NCBI GenBank assembly: GCA_910585895.1
Contig: CAJUHY010000004.1
Coordinates: forward strand, 43,757 to 107,756
DNA from: an uncultured Lachnospiraceae bacterium
GTDB lineage: Bacteria; Bacillota; Clostridia; Lachnospirales; Lachnospiraceae
Reading direction: 5' to 3'
Length of the DNA: 64,000 nucleotides
Program-made: the position numbers and the translations under genes
In this document: in pieces, positions 1-8,878 of the stretch
How the letters are laid out: each line of letters opens with the position of its first letter
How positions within the stretch are numbered: the stretch's first letter is position 1
Notes under the pieces: model-generated
The model's input: only the letters and a program-made list of their open reading frames with translations
The model's database searches: none
What the model was told of the DNA's origin: nothing

Positions 1-1
1 G

Positions 2-589
2 GGAATTGTGCCGTGGTTTTTCTTTTCGGACTGTGTCAGCGCCGGGACTGCAGTGTTGATGGAATACAATTATCTGGTAAAGAAAGTGATGTTTAACATT
101 GATATTTTGCCGGTGATAAAGATATTTTCATCCATATTCGTGCATGTGTTTTTTGTGGCGTTTATGGTAGCGCTGTTTATTTGTTATGGTTATTTTCCTG
201 ACTTTTATGTACTGCAGGTCATCTATTACAGCTTTGGCGTACTGCTGCTGGCATTGGGGATTAGTTATCTTACCAGTGCGGTGTCCGTATTTTTTCCGGA
301 CGTCAGGCAGATAGTAAATATTGCCCTGCAGGTGGGAATATGGGCAACGCCGATTATGTGGAAGCTGTCAGATATGCAGGAAAAGATACCTCATGCAGTA
401 CTGGTAGTGATAGAATTGAATCCGTTTTTTTATATTGTGCAGGGTTATCGGGAGGCTTTGATTGATAAGGTATGGTTTTTTGAGCATCCGTGGATGACCT
501 TGTATTTTTGGTGTTTTACGGCAGCAATCTGCTTTTTGGGCGTGACGGTATTTCGACGGCTGAAAGTACATTTTGCTGATGTGCTATGA
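2..589 (+). CDS. ABC-2 polysaccharide export permease, Wzm/TagG-like (5' end cut by window)
   Basis: The gene is open from the first bases of the window, so its start lies upstream; about 196 codons remain. The protein is hydrophobic with at least four membrane segments and the TagG/Wzm layout: a PWFFFSD segment, then EYNYLVKKVMFNIDILP, a stretch of helices, and a terminal NPFFYIVQGYREAL segment. Members of this ABC-2 family form the membrane channel that exports lipid-linked polysaccharide or teichoic acid. The partner ATPase gene follows after a 157-base spacer that contains duplicated sequence. The family is clear; the exported glycan is inferred only from neighbours. Confidence 0.88.
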   Translation, partial: GIVPWFFFSDCVSAGTAVLMEYNYLVKKVMFNIDILPVIKIFSSIFVHVFFVAFMVALFICYGYFPDFYVLQVIYYSFGVLLLALGISYLTSAVSVFFPDVRQIVNIALQVGIWATPIMWKLSDMQEKIPHAVLVVIELNPFFYIVQGYREALIDKVWFFEHPWMTLYFWCFTAAICFLGVTVFRRLKVHFADVL

Positions 590-743
590 CATGAGGAGGG
601 ACCAGATGACCTGAGGGGGGACCCAACGAAGTTGGGGAGAGTCCTGAGGTCACCCATCGTTATCAGTGAAGTAAGTTTAAGCTGGGAGGGGCCCTGATGT
701 CTCTGAGAACAGCCAAAGAAGTGCTATGACATAAGGAGGGAAC
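581..743 (+). repeat. Repeated RBS-region segment with internal hairpins between Wzm and Wzt genes
   Basis: The end of the permease gene plus its ribosome site (581-603, GTGCTATGACATGAGGAGGG) recurs almost exactly at 721-743, just ahead of the ATPase gene, with 140 bases between the copies. A third partial copy of the ATGACxTGAGGxGGGACC unit begins at 606, in tandem with the first. The insert holds a perfect CCCAAC-GAA-GTTGGG hairpin (622-636) inside a longer imperfect pairing of TGACCTGAGG (607-616) with CCTGAGGTCA (643-652). No coding region is evident. It could be a local duplication or a small structured RNA controlling ATPase expression. Confidence 0.6.
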
Positions 744-746
744 GAT

Positions 747-2009
747 ATGGAACAGGCGGCAATCAAGGTGACGCAGGTCAGTAAAATATATAAACTCTAT
801 GATACGCCTTCCGCACGGCTCAAAGATGCGCTGGGGCTTGCCAGGAACAAAAACTACCGGGAGCATCAGGCGTTGCGGAGCGTGGACTTAGAGATTGGGA
901 AGGGAGAGACCATCGGAATTATCGGCACCAATGGTTCCGGCAAATCTACGCTCCTCAAAATCATCACGGGCGTGCTCGCGCCAACGGGCGGCACAGTGGA
1001 GGTGAAGGGCCGTATTTCTGCACTGCTGGAATTAGGAGCAGGTTTTAACCAGGAATATACGGGAATTGAGAATGTCTACCTGCAGGGTACGATGATGGGG
1101 TTTACCCGGGAAGAGATTGCTGGGAAGATGGACGATATTTTAGAGTTTGCGGACATTGGGGAGTTTGTCAACCAGCCCGTGAAGACGTATTCCAGCGGTA
1201 TGTTTGTACGCCTGGCCTTTGCAGTGGCAATCAATATTGAGCCGGAAATCCTCATTGTGGATGAGGCGTTGTCCGTGGGAGACGTATTTTTTCAGGCCAA
1301 ATGCTACCGTAAGTTTGAAGAATTTAAGGAGATGGGCAGAACAATTCTTTTTGTCAGCCATGATTTAAGCAGCATCACCAAATACTGTGACAGGGCTGTT
1401 CTCCTGAACAAAGGCGTAAAGGTGATGGAGGGAACGCCCAAGGAGGCGGTGGACCGCTATAAGATGGCACTGGTGGAGCAGAAGGAAGCAGAACGCCTGG
1501 AAAATACAGCATTGTGGAAGCCCAAAGATTCCGCCGGTAAATGGAGAGACAATATCAGTATCAATCCCGAGACGTTAGAGTATGGAGATAAACGAGCGGA
1601 AATCATAGATTTTGCCATAGCAGACGAGACCGGCAAACTGTCAAATGTGATTGAGAAAGGCGCGCCGTTCACGATTAAGATGAAAGTGCAGTTCCATGAA
1701 GATGTGGCAGAGCCGATTTTTGCATTTACCTTAAAAAATCTTATGGGAATTGAGCTTACCGGCACCAATACTATGATTGAGAAAAAGATGTTTGAGCCGG
1801 TGAAAAAAGGTGATACAAAAATCATCAGCTTTTCCCAGAAAATGACGCTGCAGGGTGGGGAATACCTGTTGTCTTTTGGCTGCACGGGATATGAGAAGGA
1901 AGAGTTCAAGGTGCACCACAGGCTTTATGATGTGTGCAGCCTGGGAGTTGTTTCTGAGAAAAATACAGTGGGATATTTCGATATGGAATCCACTGTGGAG
2001 ATAGAGTAG
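747..2009 (+). CDS. ABC exporter ATPase with Wzt-like C-terminal domain
   Basis: A 420-residue ATPase that powers polysaccharide export with the preceding permease. Visible motifs are Walker A GTNGSGKST (60-68), ABC signature YSSGM (148-152), Walker B ILIVDEA (168-174) and the switch histidine of FVSHD (about 205). TagH-type nucleotide domains end near residue 250. Here about 170 further residues form a beta-rich extension like the Wzt C-terminal domain, which in Gram-negative systems recognises the modified non-reducing end of the finished chain. Start supported by AAGGAGGG six bases upstream. The nearby methyltransferase-kinase fusion makes a cap-recognition role plausible, but that is inference. 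Confidence 0.9.
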   Translation: MEQAAIKVTQVSKIYKLYDTPSARLKDALGLARNKNYREHQALRSVDLEIGKGETIGIIGTNGSGKSTLLKIITGVLAPTGGTVEVKGRISALLELGAGFNQEYTGIENVYLQGTMMGFTREEIAGKMDDILEFADIGEFVNQPVKTYSSGMFVRLAFAVAINIEPEILIVDEALSVGDVFFQAKCYRKFEEFKEMGRTILFVSHDLSSITKYCDRAVLLNKGVKVMEGTPKEAVDRYKMALVEQKEAERLENTALWKPKDSAGKWRDNISINPETLEYGDKRAEIIDFAIADETGKLSNVIEKGAPFTIKMKVQFHEDVAEPIFAFTLKNLMGIELTGTNTMIEKKMFEPVKKGDTKIISFSQKMTLQGGEYLLSFGCTGYEKEEFKVHHRLYDVCSLGVVSEKNTVGYFDMESTVEIE

Positions 2010-2022
2010 AGGGACAGGACGT

Positions 2023-4458
2023 ATGCTGGAAAAGTTTAATGTAGTAAGAGTCAGATTTCATATAGAAGAAGATGATGTGCTGGTAATTCAGGGCTGGAAA
2101 TATGGAATGTCAGAGAAAGAAGAGCTGGCTGTGACCCTGGATGGGAAGCAGCTTCCTCTGCAAACGGAGAAGTATGACGGTATGGAAGTACGCCAGCGTT
2201 ATATGGTTTATGACTTGGGCATTGAGGAAGAATATTTTCTGTATGTGAAGCTGCCCCGGGATTTTGCGTGCAAGAAGGAACTTCAGCTGCGGGCAGGAAA
2301 GCAGCTTATCCGCAGTTTTAAGGTATCGGAGCTGCGCAGGCAGCAGCGGGAACTGGATTTGTTCGTGGAACAGACGGTACTTACTAAGGGACAGTGTTAT
2401 ATCAAAGGATGGGCGGCCTGCAATGAGCCCATCGCTATTCGGGCATTTGGTCCCGGAGGTAAAGAATTGCCCTGTGAAGTTTCCTGGCATGAGCGCAGGG
2501 ATGTGGCCCAGGTCTACCGCGAAGTAAAGCATATGCCCGATGCGGGTTTTGAAGTGAGACTGCCTCATCGCGGTCTGTCTCAGGTAAAGCTGGAATTTGC
2601 AGGTCATTGCCGCAGGAGCAGAACAAAGATTCCCATAGTGACAACGTTTTTGTTTGAAAATGTAATGGGGAGCAGTTATCTCGGCAAGGGGATGCGTTTC
2701 CTGCAGCGTCACGGTCTCAAAGAATTCAGCGCCCGCACCATGCAGGTACTGCTGCAGAAATCCGCCCCGCAGGGAGATTATGAGAAATACCGCCGCGCCG
2801 TGGCTCCGACAGAGGAGCAATTAAATCAGCAGCGTAAGCACAGATGGGACAATCCGCCGCTGTTTTCTATTGTCGTACCCTTATATCGTACGCCCATCAA
2901 ATATCTGGAGCAGCTGGTAAAGTCTATCCAGTCGCAGACTTATGGCAACTGGGAACTGTGCCTGTCGGACGGAAGCGGAGCAGATTCTCCCTTAGAGGGC
3001 TATCTGAACAGACTGAAACAGCGTGAAAGTCGCGTGAAAGTCGTGTGTCATGGGAGCTCATTACAGATATCTGATAATACGAATGCAGCAATCCGCGAGG
3101 CTGCTGGAGATTATCTTGTCTTTGCGGATCATGATGATTTGCTGGCAGAGGATGCATTGTATGAATGCGCCAGGGTACTGCAGGAGCAGCCGGAGACAGA
3201 ACTGATTTACTCGGATGAGGACAAGGTCTCCATGAATGGGAAACGGTATTTTCAGCCTCATTTCAAGTCAGATTATAACCCGGATCTTCTGTGCAGCATG
3301 AATTATTTCTGCCACCTGATGGTAGTCAGGCGTTCGCTTGCCGAACAGGCTGGATTGCTGGACGGAGCGTTTGATGGAGCGCAGGATTACGATTTTGTAC
3401 TGCGATGTACCGAACATACTGACAGGATTGTCCATATTCCCAAGGCGCTGTATCATTGGCGGGCTCATGAGCATTCTACAGCGGAGAATCCAGAGAGCAA
3501 GCGGTATGCCTTTGAGGCGGGGATGCGGGCTGTTCAGGCACATTATGACAGGAGAAATCTCCCGGCAAAAGTGGAGATGGGAAAGTATCTTGGTCTTTAC
3601 CGGACTACCTGGCTGTGGAAGGAACAGCCGCTGGTTTCCATACTGATTCCCAACAAAGACCATACCGAAGATCTTGATAAATGTATAAGTTCCATTGAGC
3701 AGAAATCATCTTACCGGAATTATGAATATATCATTATCGAAAATAACAGCGAATTAGAGGAGACCTTTGCTTATTATGACAAACTGCAGGCAGAAAATGA
3801 GAAAGCCCATGTTGTGTACTGGAAAGGGGAATTCAATTTCTCGGCAATCAACAATTTTGGCGCCGGGTTTGCCCAAGGGGATTATCTCCTGCTGTTGAAT
3901 AACGATACAGAAATCATCCATCCTGACTGCTTGTGGCAGCTTTTAGGCTACTGTATGCGGGAGGATGTAGGTGCGGTAGGCGCAAGGCTTTACTACGAGG
4001 ACGGTACGATTCAGCACGCAGGGGTGGTTCTGGGGTTCGGGGGAATTGCCGGCCACACGTTTATCGGTTTTGACCACAATGCCAACGGTTATTTTTCGAG
4101 AATTATCTGTGCACAGGATTACAGTGCGGTTACGGCGGCATGTATGATGACGAAAAAGTCTGTCTATGAGGCGGTTGGCGGGCTCACGGAAGAGCTTGTG
4201 GTAGCGTTTAACGACATTGATTATTGCATGAAAGTGCGGGAATTGGGGAAATTGGTAGTCTATAACCCTTATGCACAGCTCTATCATTATGAATCCAAGT
4301 CACGCGGTCTTGAGGATTCTCCCCAAAAGCAGGAGCGTTATTATAAGGAAATGAAATATTTTGTAACCAAATGGAAAGAATGTCTGGACAATGGAGACCC
4401 TTATTATAATCCCAACCTTACGCTGTCAAAGGCAGATTTTTCCCTGAAACAGGTATAG
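2023..4458 (+). CDS. Bifunctional family 2 glycosyltransferase (two GT-A domains)
   Basis: An 811-residue cytoplasmic protein. The first 270 residues are not recognised and may be beta-rich. Two GT2 domains follow: one from about residue 283 (FSIVVPLYRTP, with DHDD at 369-372), and one from about residue 537 (VSILIPNKDHTEDLDKCI, with NNDTE at 626-630 and a downstream AFNDIDYCMKVRELG segment). Two-domain GT2 proteins of this kind extend rhamnan or O-antigen-type polymers by alternating linkages. Placement between the Wzt-like ATPase and the methyltransferase-kinase suggests it polymerises the chain exported by the first ABC system. Donor sugar cannot be read from sequence. Confidence 0.88.
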   Translation: MLEKFNVVRVRFHIEEDDVLVIQGWKYGMSEKEELAVTLDGKQLPLQTEKYDGMEVRQRYMVYDLGIEEEYFLYVKLPRDFACKKELQLRAGKQLIRSFKVSELRRQQRELDLFVEQTVLTKGQCYIKGWAACNEPIAIRAFGPGGKELPCEVSWHERRDVAQVYREVKHMPDAGFEVRLPHRGLSQVKLEFAGHCRRSRTKIPIVTTFLFENVMGSSYLGKGMRFLQRHGLKEFSARTMQVLLQKSAPQGDYEKYRRAVAPTEEQLNQQRKHRWDNPPLFSIVVPLYRTPIKYLEQLVKSIQSQTYGNWELCLSDGSGADSPLEGYLNRLKQRESRVKVVCHGSSLQISDNTNAAIREAAGDYLVFADHDDLLAEDALYECARVLQEQPETELIYSDEDKVSMNGKRYFQPHFKSDYNPDLLCSMNYFCHLMVVRRSLAEQAGLLDGAFDGAQDYDFVLRCTEHTDRIVHIPKALYHWRAHEHSTAENPESKRYAFEAGMRAVQAHYDRRNLPAKVEMGKYLGLYRTTWLWKEQPLVSILIPNKDHTEDLDKCISSIEQKSSYRNYEYIIIENNSELEETFAYYDKLQAENEKAHVVYWKGEFNFSAINNFGAGFAQGDYLLLLNNDTEIIHPDCLWQLLGYCMREDVGAVGARLYYEDGTIQHAGVVLGFGGIAGHTFIGFDHNANGYFSRIICAQDYSAVTAACMMTKKSVYEAVGGLTEELVVAFNDIDYCMKVRELGKLVVYNPYAQLYHYESKSRGLEDSPQKQERYYKEMKYFVTKWKECLDNGDPYYNPNLTLSKADFSLKQV

Positions 4459-4480
4459 GCTGCAGAGAACGGAGGAAGTT

Positions 4481-6634
4481 ATGGAGCGAATCGGAAATGT
4501 CATTCTGGATGATACCCACTATCCGGGAGAAGATCTCTACAGTGACGGAGCAGTGGAAGACCATATTCTGGAACTGGTGAAGACTTATCCTGAGACGGAA
4601 TATCCGCAGGTGATTGCGCAGGAAAGGGACTGGGCAGTGATGTACCATCTCGCACACGAGCGTGAGAATATTTTGAGCTGGTATCCGTTTGCACCTGGAG
4701 CGAAGGTGTTGGAGGTTGGTTCCGGCTGCGGCGCCGTCACTGGGGCAGTGGCTGCGACTGCCCGGTCTGTAACCTGTATTGACCTCTCCAAGAAACGAAG
4801 CATGGTCAATGCCGTCCGCCATAAGGATAGCAGCAATATTACCATTTGTCTGGGCAACTTTCAGGATGTGGAGAAGGACCTGGAGAATGATTTTGACTAT
4901 GCAACGCTGATTGGCGTGTTTGAGTACGGCAAGGGCTATATTGGCGGGGAAAAGCCGTACCATGGTTTTCTGACCACGGTCATGGAGCATGTACGTCCCG
5001 GCGGAAAGCTTCTGCTTGCCATTGAAAATAAATTTGGTCTCAAATACTGGGCAGGTTGTCGGGAGGACCACGCAGGCATGTATTTTGAAGGTCTGGAAGG
5101 TTATCAGCACACGGAAAATGTCCGTACTTTTTCCCGGCCGGAACTGATACGGATTATGGAGGAATGCGGATATACGGATTACAAATTCTATTATCCGTAT
5201 CCCGACTATAAATTTCCAGCAGCCGTGTATTCGGACAACTATCTGCCGCAGCCAGGAGAACTGAACCGCAATATCTGCAATTTTGACAGGGACCGTCTGG
5301 TACTGATGGATGAAGGGAAGGTCTTCGACCAGATTTTGCAGGACCATTTGTTTCCCCTGTATGCCAATTCATTTTTTGTGGAGATTACCAAACCAGGCAT
5401 AGATGAGTCGCAGCCTGAGCAGCTGCTCTATACGAAATATTCCAGCGGACGCAGCAAGCAATTTTCTATACAGACCCGCATTGTCCGGGACAGGGATGGG
5501 AAGAATATTGTATATAAGAAAGCAGAATATGCCGAAGGGCAGAAACATCTTGGGCATATCGCCGAGGCGGCAAAGCAGCTTGATGATGTGTGGAAGGAGT
5601 ATGGACAGTTCTCGGTAAACCGCTGCGTGTCCAGAGATGGACGCGTTGAGTTTGAATATTTGCAGGGGATTACTGTAGAAGAAGAACTTGATGGTTTGCT
5701 GTCTCAGGGAAATACACAGGAGGCGGCAAAAGTTCTCCGAGAAGCGGCGGGCAGGATTTGTGGCAGCGCCAGGACCGAGCAATTCAAGGTAACGCCGGAG
5801 TTTAAACAGGTTTTTGGCGAGGCGCAGATTCCCGCAGGAGAACCCTCCTTTACAGTGGCGGACATCGATTTGATTTTTTCCAATCTTCGTAAAACGGCGG
5901 ATGGCAAGTGGAACGTGTTGGATTATGAATGGACGTTTTTCTTTGCAGTCCCGGTAAAATATATTTTATTCCGCGCACTGCACTATTACCTGGAAAGCGC
6001 TCCTATCCGCGCGGAATTTGGCAAATTGTTTGATTTTTACGAGGAATACGGCATTACGCGGGAGCAGCGGGAAATTTACCGGCAGATGGAACTTCATTTT
6101 CAGAAGTATGTCGCGGGTTCCGGTATTTCTCCCGGAAGCCTCTACTGTACGATGGGCAAACCGGCGCTTCCATTGGGGCAGCTGCTGGCGGAGACGGAGC
6201 GAAGGAAAGTTCAGGTGTATCTTGATTATGGGCAGGGCTTTTGCGAGGAGAATTCCTACTTTGTGGAGCAAAAAAACGGCAAAGAAACGCATTACATTGT
6301 CACAATTCCCGAACAGGCAGTTGGTGTGACGATTGACCCGGCATTCAGCGCATGTTTTCTGAAAGATGTAAGCCTGACCTGGATAGGGGAAGAGGGGCAG
6401 AATCTTGCGCCGGTTCTTTATGAAACCACCGGATACCGGGCAGGAGCGGACGGATATGTGTTTGACAATTGTGACCCAAAGATTATAATAAAGTCAATGA
6501 TGGAGACGAGCCGCAGGATAGAGGTTTCCTACCGCATTAATCTTCTGGAGGAGGAGACGGTGGAGCTCTTACTGGGCAAAATGGATACGAAAGGGCGCGA
6601 CAGGAAGAAAGTGCGCAGGTTGATAAAAGGGTAA
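4481..6634 (+). CDS. SAM methyltransferase fused to a kinase-like domain (WbdD-like architecture)
   Basis: A 717-residue protein. Residues 1-260 are a class I SAM-dependent methyltransferase with motif I VLEVGSGCG (76-84). A second module has protein-kinase-like signatures: a strand lysine in VYKKA (346-347), a catalytic-loop-like DIDLIFSN (461-468) and a metal-binding-like DYEW (481-484), reminiscent of aminoglycoside and lipopolysaccharide kinases. The last 150 residues are unrecognised. A methyltransferase followed by a kinase is the layout of WbdD, which ends E. coli O8/O9 chains with a methyl-phosphate or methyl cap that is read by the Wzt C-terminal domain. Co-location with a C-terminally extended ATPase supports an analogous role. 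Start has GGAGG five bases upstream. Confidence 0.75.
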   Translation: MERIGNVILDDTHYPGEDLYSDGAVEDHILELVKTYPETEYPQVIAQERDWAVMYHLAHERENILSWYPFAPGAKVLEVGSGCGAVTGAVAATARSVTCIDLSKKRSMVNAVRHKDSSNITICLGNFQDVEKDLENDFDYATLIGVFEYGKGYIGGEKPYHGFLTTVMEHVRPGGKLLLAIENKFGLKYWAGCREDHAGMYFEGLEGYQHTENVRTFSRPELIRIMEECGYTDYKFYYPYPDYKFPAAVYSDNYLPQPGELNRNICNFDRDRLVLMDEGKVFDQILQDHLFPLYANSFFVEITKPGIDESQPEQLLYTKYSSGRSKQFSIQTRIVRDRDGKNIVYKKAEYAEGQKHLGHIAEAAKQLDDVWKEYGQFSVNRCVSRDGRVEFEYLQGITVEEELDGLLSQGNTQEAAKVLREAAGRICGSARTEQFKVTPEFKQVFGEAQIPAGEPSFTVADIDLIFSNLRKTADGKWNVLDYEWTFFFAVPVKYILFRALHYYLESAPIRAEFGKLFDFYEEYGITREQREIYRQMELHFQKYVAGSGISPGSLYCTMGKPALPLGQLLAETERRKVQVYLDYGQGFCEENSYFVEQKNGKETHYIVTIPEQAVGVTIDPAFSACFLKDVSLTWIGEEGQNLAPVLYETTGYRAGADGYVFDNCDPKIIIKSMMETSRRIEVSYRINLLEEETVELLLGKMDTKGRDRKKVRRLIKG

Positions 6635-6638
6635 GTAT

Positions 6639-7997
6639 ATGGGAAGAAGAGAGCAATACAAACATTTATTGAATCTGTTTGCGAACACTATCATGCTGCT
6701 TATCGAAGCAGCTATGTTCGGATACATGTGGTATCAGGTATATACGCCGATGCTGCATAAGGCAAGCCGTTTCTGGAACAGGGGTAACTGGGCGGTTATC
6801 GGCATGTATGTATTGATTATGTACTTTTTTACGAGGACATATGGCGGTTACCGTATCGGCTATCTGCGTATCACGGACATCTGCCTGTCCCAGATTCTCG
6901 CGATATTTTCTGCCAATGTTGTCGGTTATATTCAGGTTTGTATGATTGCCAATGATTATATGCCGGTCCATCCAATGGCGGCGCTGATGGGGGCTGAGCT
7001 TCTGGTAATTCTGCCAGGCGTTTATCTGGTGAGATTCATTTATACCAGGCTTTACCCTCCCAGGAGGATGATTGTCATTTATGGGCAGCATTCGCCGGAT
7101 GATTTAATTGACAAAATCAATTCCCGCAAGGACAAATACAATGTCTGTGCCACAGCGAGCGTGTATATGGGCTACAAGGAGTTGTATAGGAAAATTATGG
7201 ATTACGATGCGGTGGTGCTCTGCGACCTGCCTACGAAAATGCGTAATCCCATTCTTAAGTTTTGCTTTGACCAAGGCAAAAGGACATATATTACGCCGAA
7301 AATTTCAGACATTATCCTTACCGGGACGGAGCGGATTCATCTCTTTGATTCGCCCTTGATGCTCTCAAGAAACAGAGGACTGACAATTGAGCAGCGGTTT
7401 ATTAAGAGGACCATGGATATTGTACTGTCCTCCATAGCCATCGTCATCTCTTCTCCTGTATTGTTGCTGATTGCAGCAAGCATCAAGCTCTATGACAAGG
7501 GACCGGTGTTCTATACCCAGGAACGTCTCACCAGGGATGGCGAGATTTTTCGTATTATCAAATTCCGCAGTATGCGCATGGATTCAGAAAAAGATGGGGC
7601 GCAGCTTGCCAGAAAGGATGATGACCGCATCACTCCGGTTGGCAGGATTATCCGGCGGACGCATTTTGACGAACTGCCCCAGATTTTTAATATACTGAAA
7701 GGAGAAATGTCTTTCGTCGGTCCGCGTCCGGAGCGGGAGCAGATTGCCCACGAATATGAACAGGTTATTCCGGAGTTCAGCTTCCGCCTGAAGGTAAAAG
7801 CAGGACTGACCGGATATGCACAGGTTTACGGGAAATACAATACCACGCCTTACGATAAGCTGAAATTGGACCTGACGTATATTGAGAGTTACTCCTTCTG
7901 GCTGGACATTAAGCTGATGCTGATGACGTTTAAAATTATATTCCAGAAAGAAAACACGGAAGGGATTGATAAGAATCAGGTTACTGCCGTAAAATGA
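6639..7997 (+). CDS. Polyprenyl glycosylphosphotransferase (WbaP/CpsE-like initiating sugar transferase)
   Basis: A 452-residue membrane enzyme that starts glycan assembly by moving a sugar-1-phosphate from a nucleotide sugar to undecaprenyl phosphate. About four membrane helices (roughly residues 12-130) precede a Rossmann-like central part. The C-terminal bacterial sugar transferase domain begins near 250 (KRTMDIVLSS, then GPVFYTQERL, KFRSM, DELPQIFNIL and GPRPERE near 360). The length is typical of the long family members. It lies five bases after the methyltransferase-kinase gene. A second, short initiating transferase near 60 kb means the locus can probably start at least two glycans. 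Confidence 0.92.
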   Translation: MGRREQYKHLLNLFANTIMLLIEAAMFGYMWYQVYTPMLHKASRFWNRGNWAVIGMYVLIMYFFTRTYGGYRIGYLRITDICLSQILAIFSANVVGYIQVCMIANDYMPVHPMAALMGAELLVILPGVYLVRFIYTRLYPPRRMIVIYGQHSPDDLIDKINSRKDKYNVCATASVYMGYKELYRKIMDYDAVVLCDLPTKMRNPILKFCFDQGKRTYITPKISDIILTGTERIHLFDSPLMLSRNRGLTIEQRFIKRTMDIVLSSIAIVISSPVLLLIAASIKLYDKGPVFYTQERLTRDGEIFRIIKFRSMRMDSEKDGAQLARKDDDRITPVGRIIRRTHFDELPQIFNILKGEMSFVGPRPEREQIAHEYEQVIPEFSFRLKVKAGLTGYAQVYGKYNTTPYDKLKLDLTYIESYSFWLDIKLMLMTFKIIFQKENTEGIDKNQVTAVK

Positions 7998-8024
7998 CCA
8001 AACAGATAAAATAAGGAGAATCAC

Positions 8025-8774
8025 ATGAATAGCCAGATAACTGTATCCGTAATTATGCCGGCGTACAATGCTGAAAAATATATTGCACAGGCGATTGAGT
8101 CCGTATTATTCCAGAACGTGCCGCTGGAACTGCTGGTGATTGATGATTGTTCTTCGGACCATACGGCGGAAGTGGCCAGACGGTATGCAGATGGGAAAAA
8201 AGTGATACTCATCTGCAATGACAGAAACCTGGGAGTGGCGGAAAGCCGCAACATAGGGATACGGCGCGCTGTGGGGAAGTATGTGGCATTTCTTGATGCA
8301 GATGATTGGTGGTGTGAGGGAAAGTTAGAAGCGCAGTGCCAAAAACTCGAAGGGTCAGATTCTGTGCTCTGCTGTACCGCCCGGGAATTGATGAGTTCAG
8401 ATGGGACGTCCCAGAACAAGGTTATAGAGGCGCCTGAGAAAATCACATATTCCATGCTGCTGCGGACCAACAGCATTCCCTGTTCTTCCGTATTGCTGGA
8501 AACCCGGGTGGCGAAAGAGTTCTATATGTGCCATGATGAACTGCATGAAGATTATATTCTGTGGCTGCGCGTACTGCAGAAGTATGGCGCGGCAATCGGC
8601 ATAAATAAGCCTTTCCTGTTTAGCCGTATGAGCCAGGGAGGCAAGTCCAGAAACAAACTGAAGTCAGCGAAGATGCAGTTTGGCGTGTACCGTTATATGG
8701 GATTTGGCATTATTGCCTCCTGCTATTATTTCCTGATGTATGCCATAAACGGCGTCAGGAAGTATAGAGCATAA
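8025..8774 (+). CDS. Family 2 glycosyltransferase
   Basis: A 249-residue GT2 enzyme of near-minimal size. It shows the nucleotide-binding start VSVIMPAYNAEKYIAQAIES, then DDCSSDHT, a RNLGVAESRNIGI segment, and the metal-binding FLDADDW near residue 90. The C-terminus holds a short hydrophobic stretch (GFGIIASCYYFLMYAI) that may touch the membrane. Start is preceded by AAGGAGAA. The next gene is separated by about 100 bases that hold a candidate promoter. Acceptor and donor unknown. Confidence 0.85.
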   Translation: MNSQITVSVIMPAYNAEKYIAQAIESVLFQNVPLELLVIDDCSSDHTAEVARRYADGKKVILICNDRNLGVAESRNIGIRRAVGKYVAFLDADDWWCEGKLEAQCQKLEGSDSVLCCTARELMSSDGTSQNKVIEAPEKITYSMLLRTNSIPCSSVLLETRVAKEFYMCHDELHEDYILWLRVLQKYGAAIGINKPFLFSRMSQGGKSRNKLKSAKMQFGVYRYMGFGIIASCYYFLMYAINGVRKYRA

Positions 8775-8790
8775 GGGCTGGGCAATTTTG

Positions 8791-8819
8791 TTGCATTTAT
8801 AAGATAAGTGTGATATATT
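8791..8819 (+). promoter_or_regulatory. Candidate sigma-A promoter ahead of the GtrB-like gene
   Basis: TTGCAT (8791-8796) and TATATT (8814-8819) are separated by exactly 17 bases, 60 bases before the GTG start at 8879. It lies in one of the few non-coding gaps of the first operon, so the downstream galactofuranose block may have its own transcription start. Confidence 0.45.
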
Positions 8820-8878
8820 TATAAAAATGTGGCAATCTATACTATAGAAATATATTCGAGAGGATACGGAGGAAAAAA

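Noticed and set aside
606..715. Possible self-cleaving ribozyme or known riboswitch in the Wzm-Wzt gap
   Set aside because: CTGATG-like and hairpin pieces are present, but the conserved core bases of hammerhead, twister or common riboswitches could not be lined up.
2110..2820. Minus-strand open frame of 236 codons opposite the two-domain GT2 gene
   Set aside because: Antisense shadow of a gene with good ribosome site and family motifs.
4418..5347. Long minus-strand open frame of 309 codons opposite the methyltransferase-kinase gene
   Set aside because: It mirrors a clear coding gene on the other strand, has no ribosome site and no recognisable domain.
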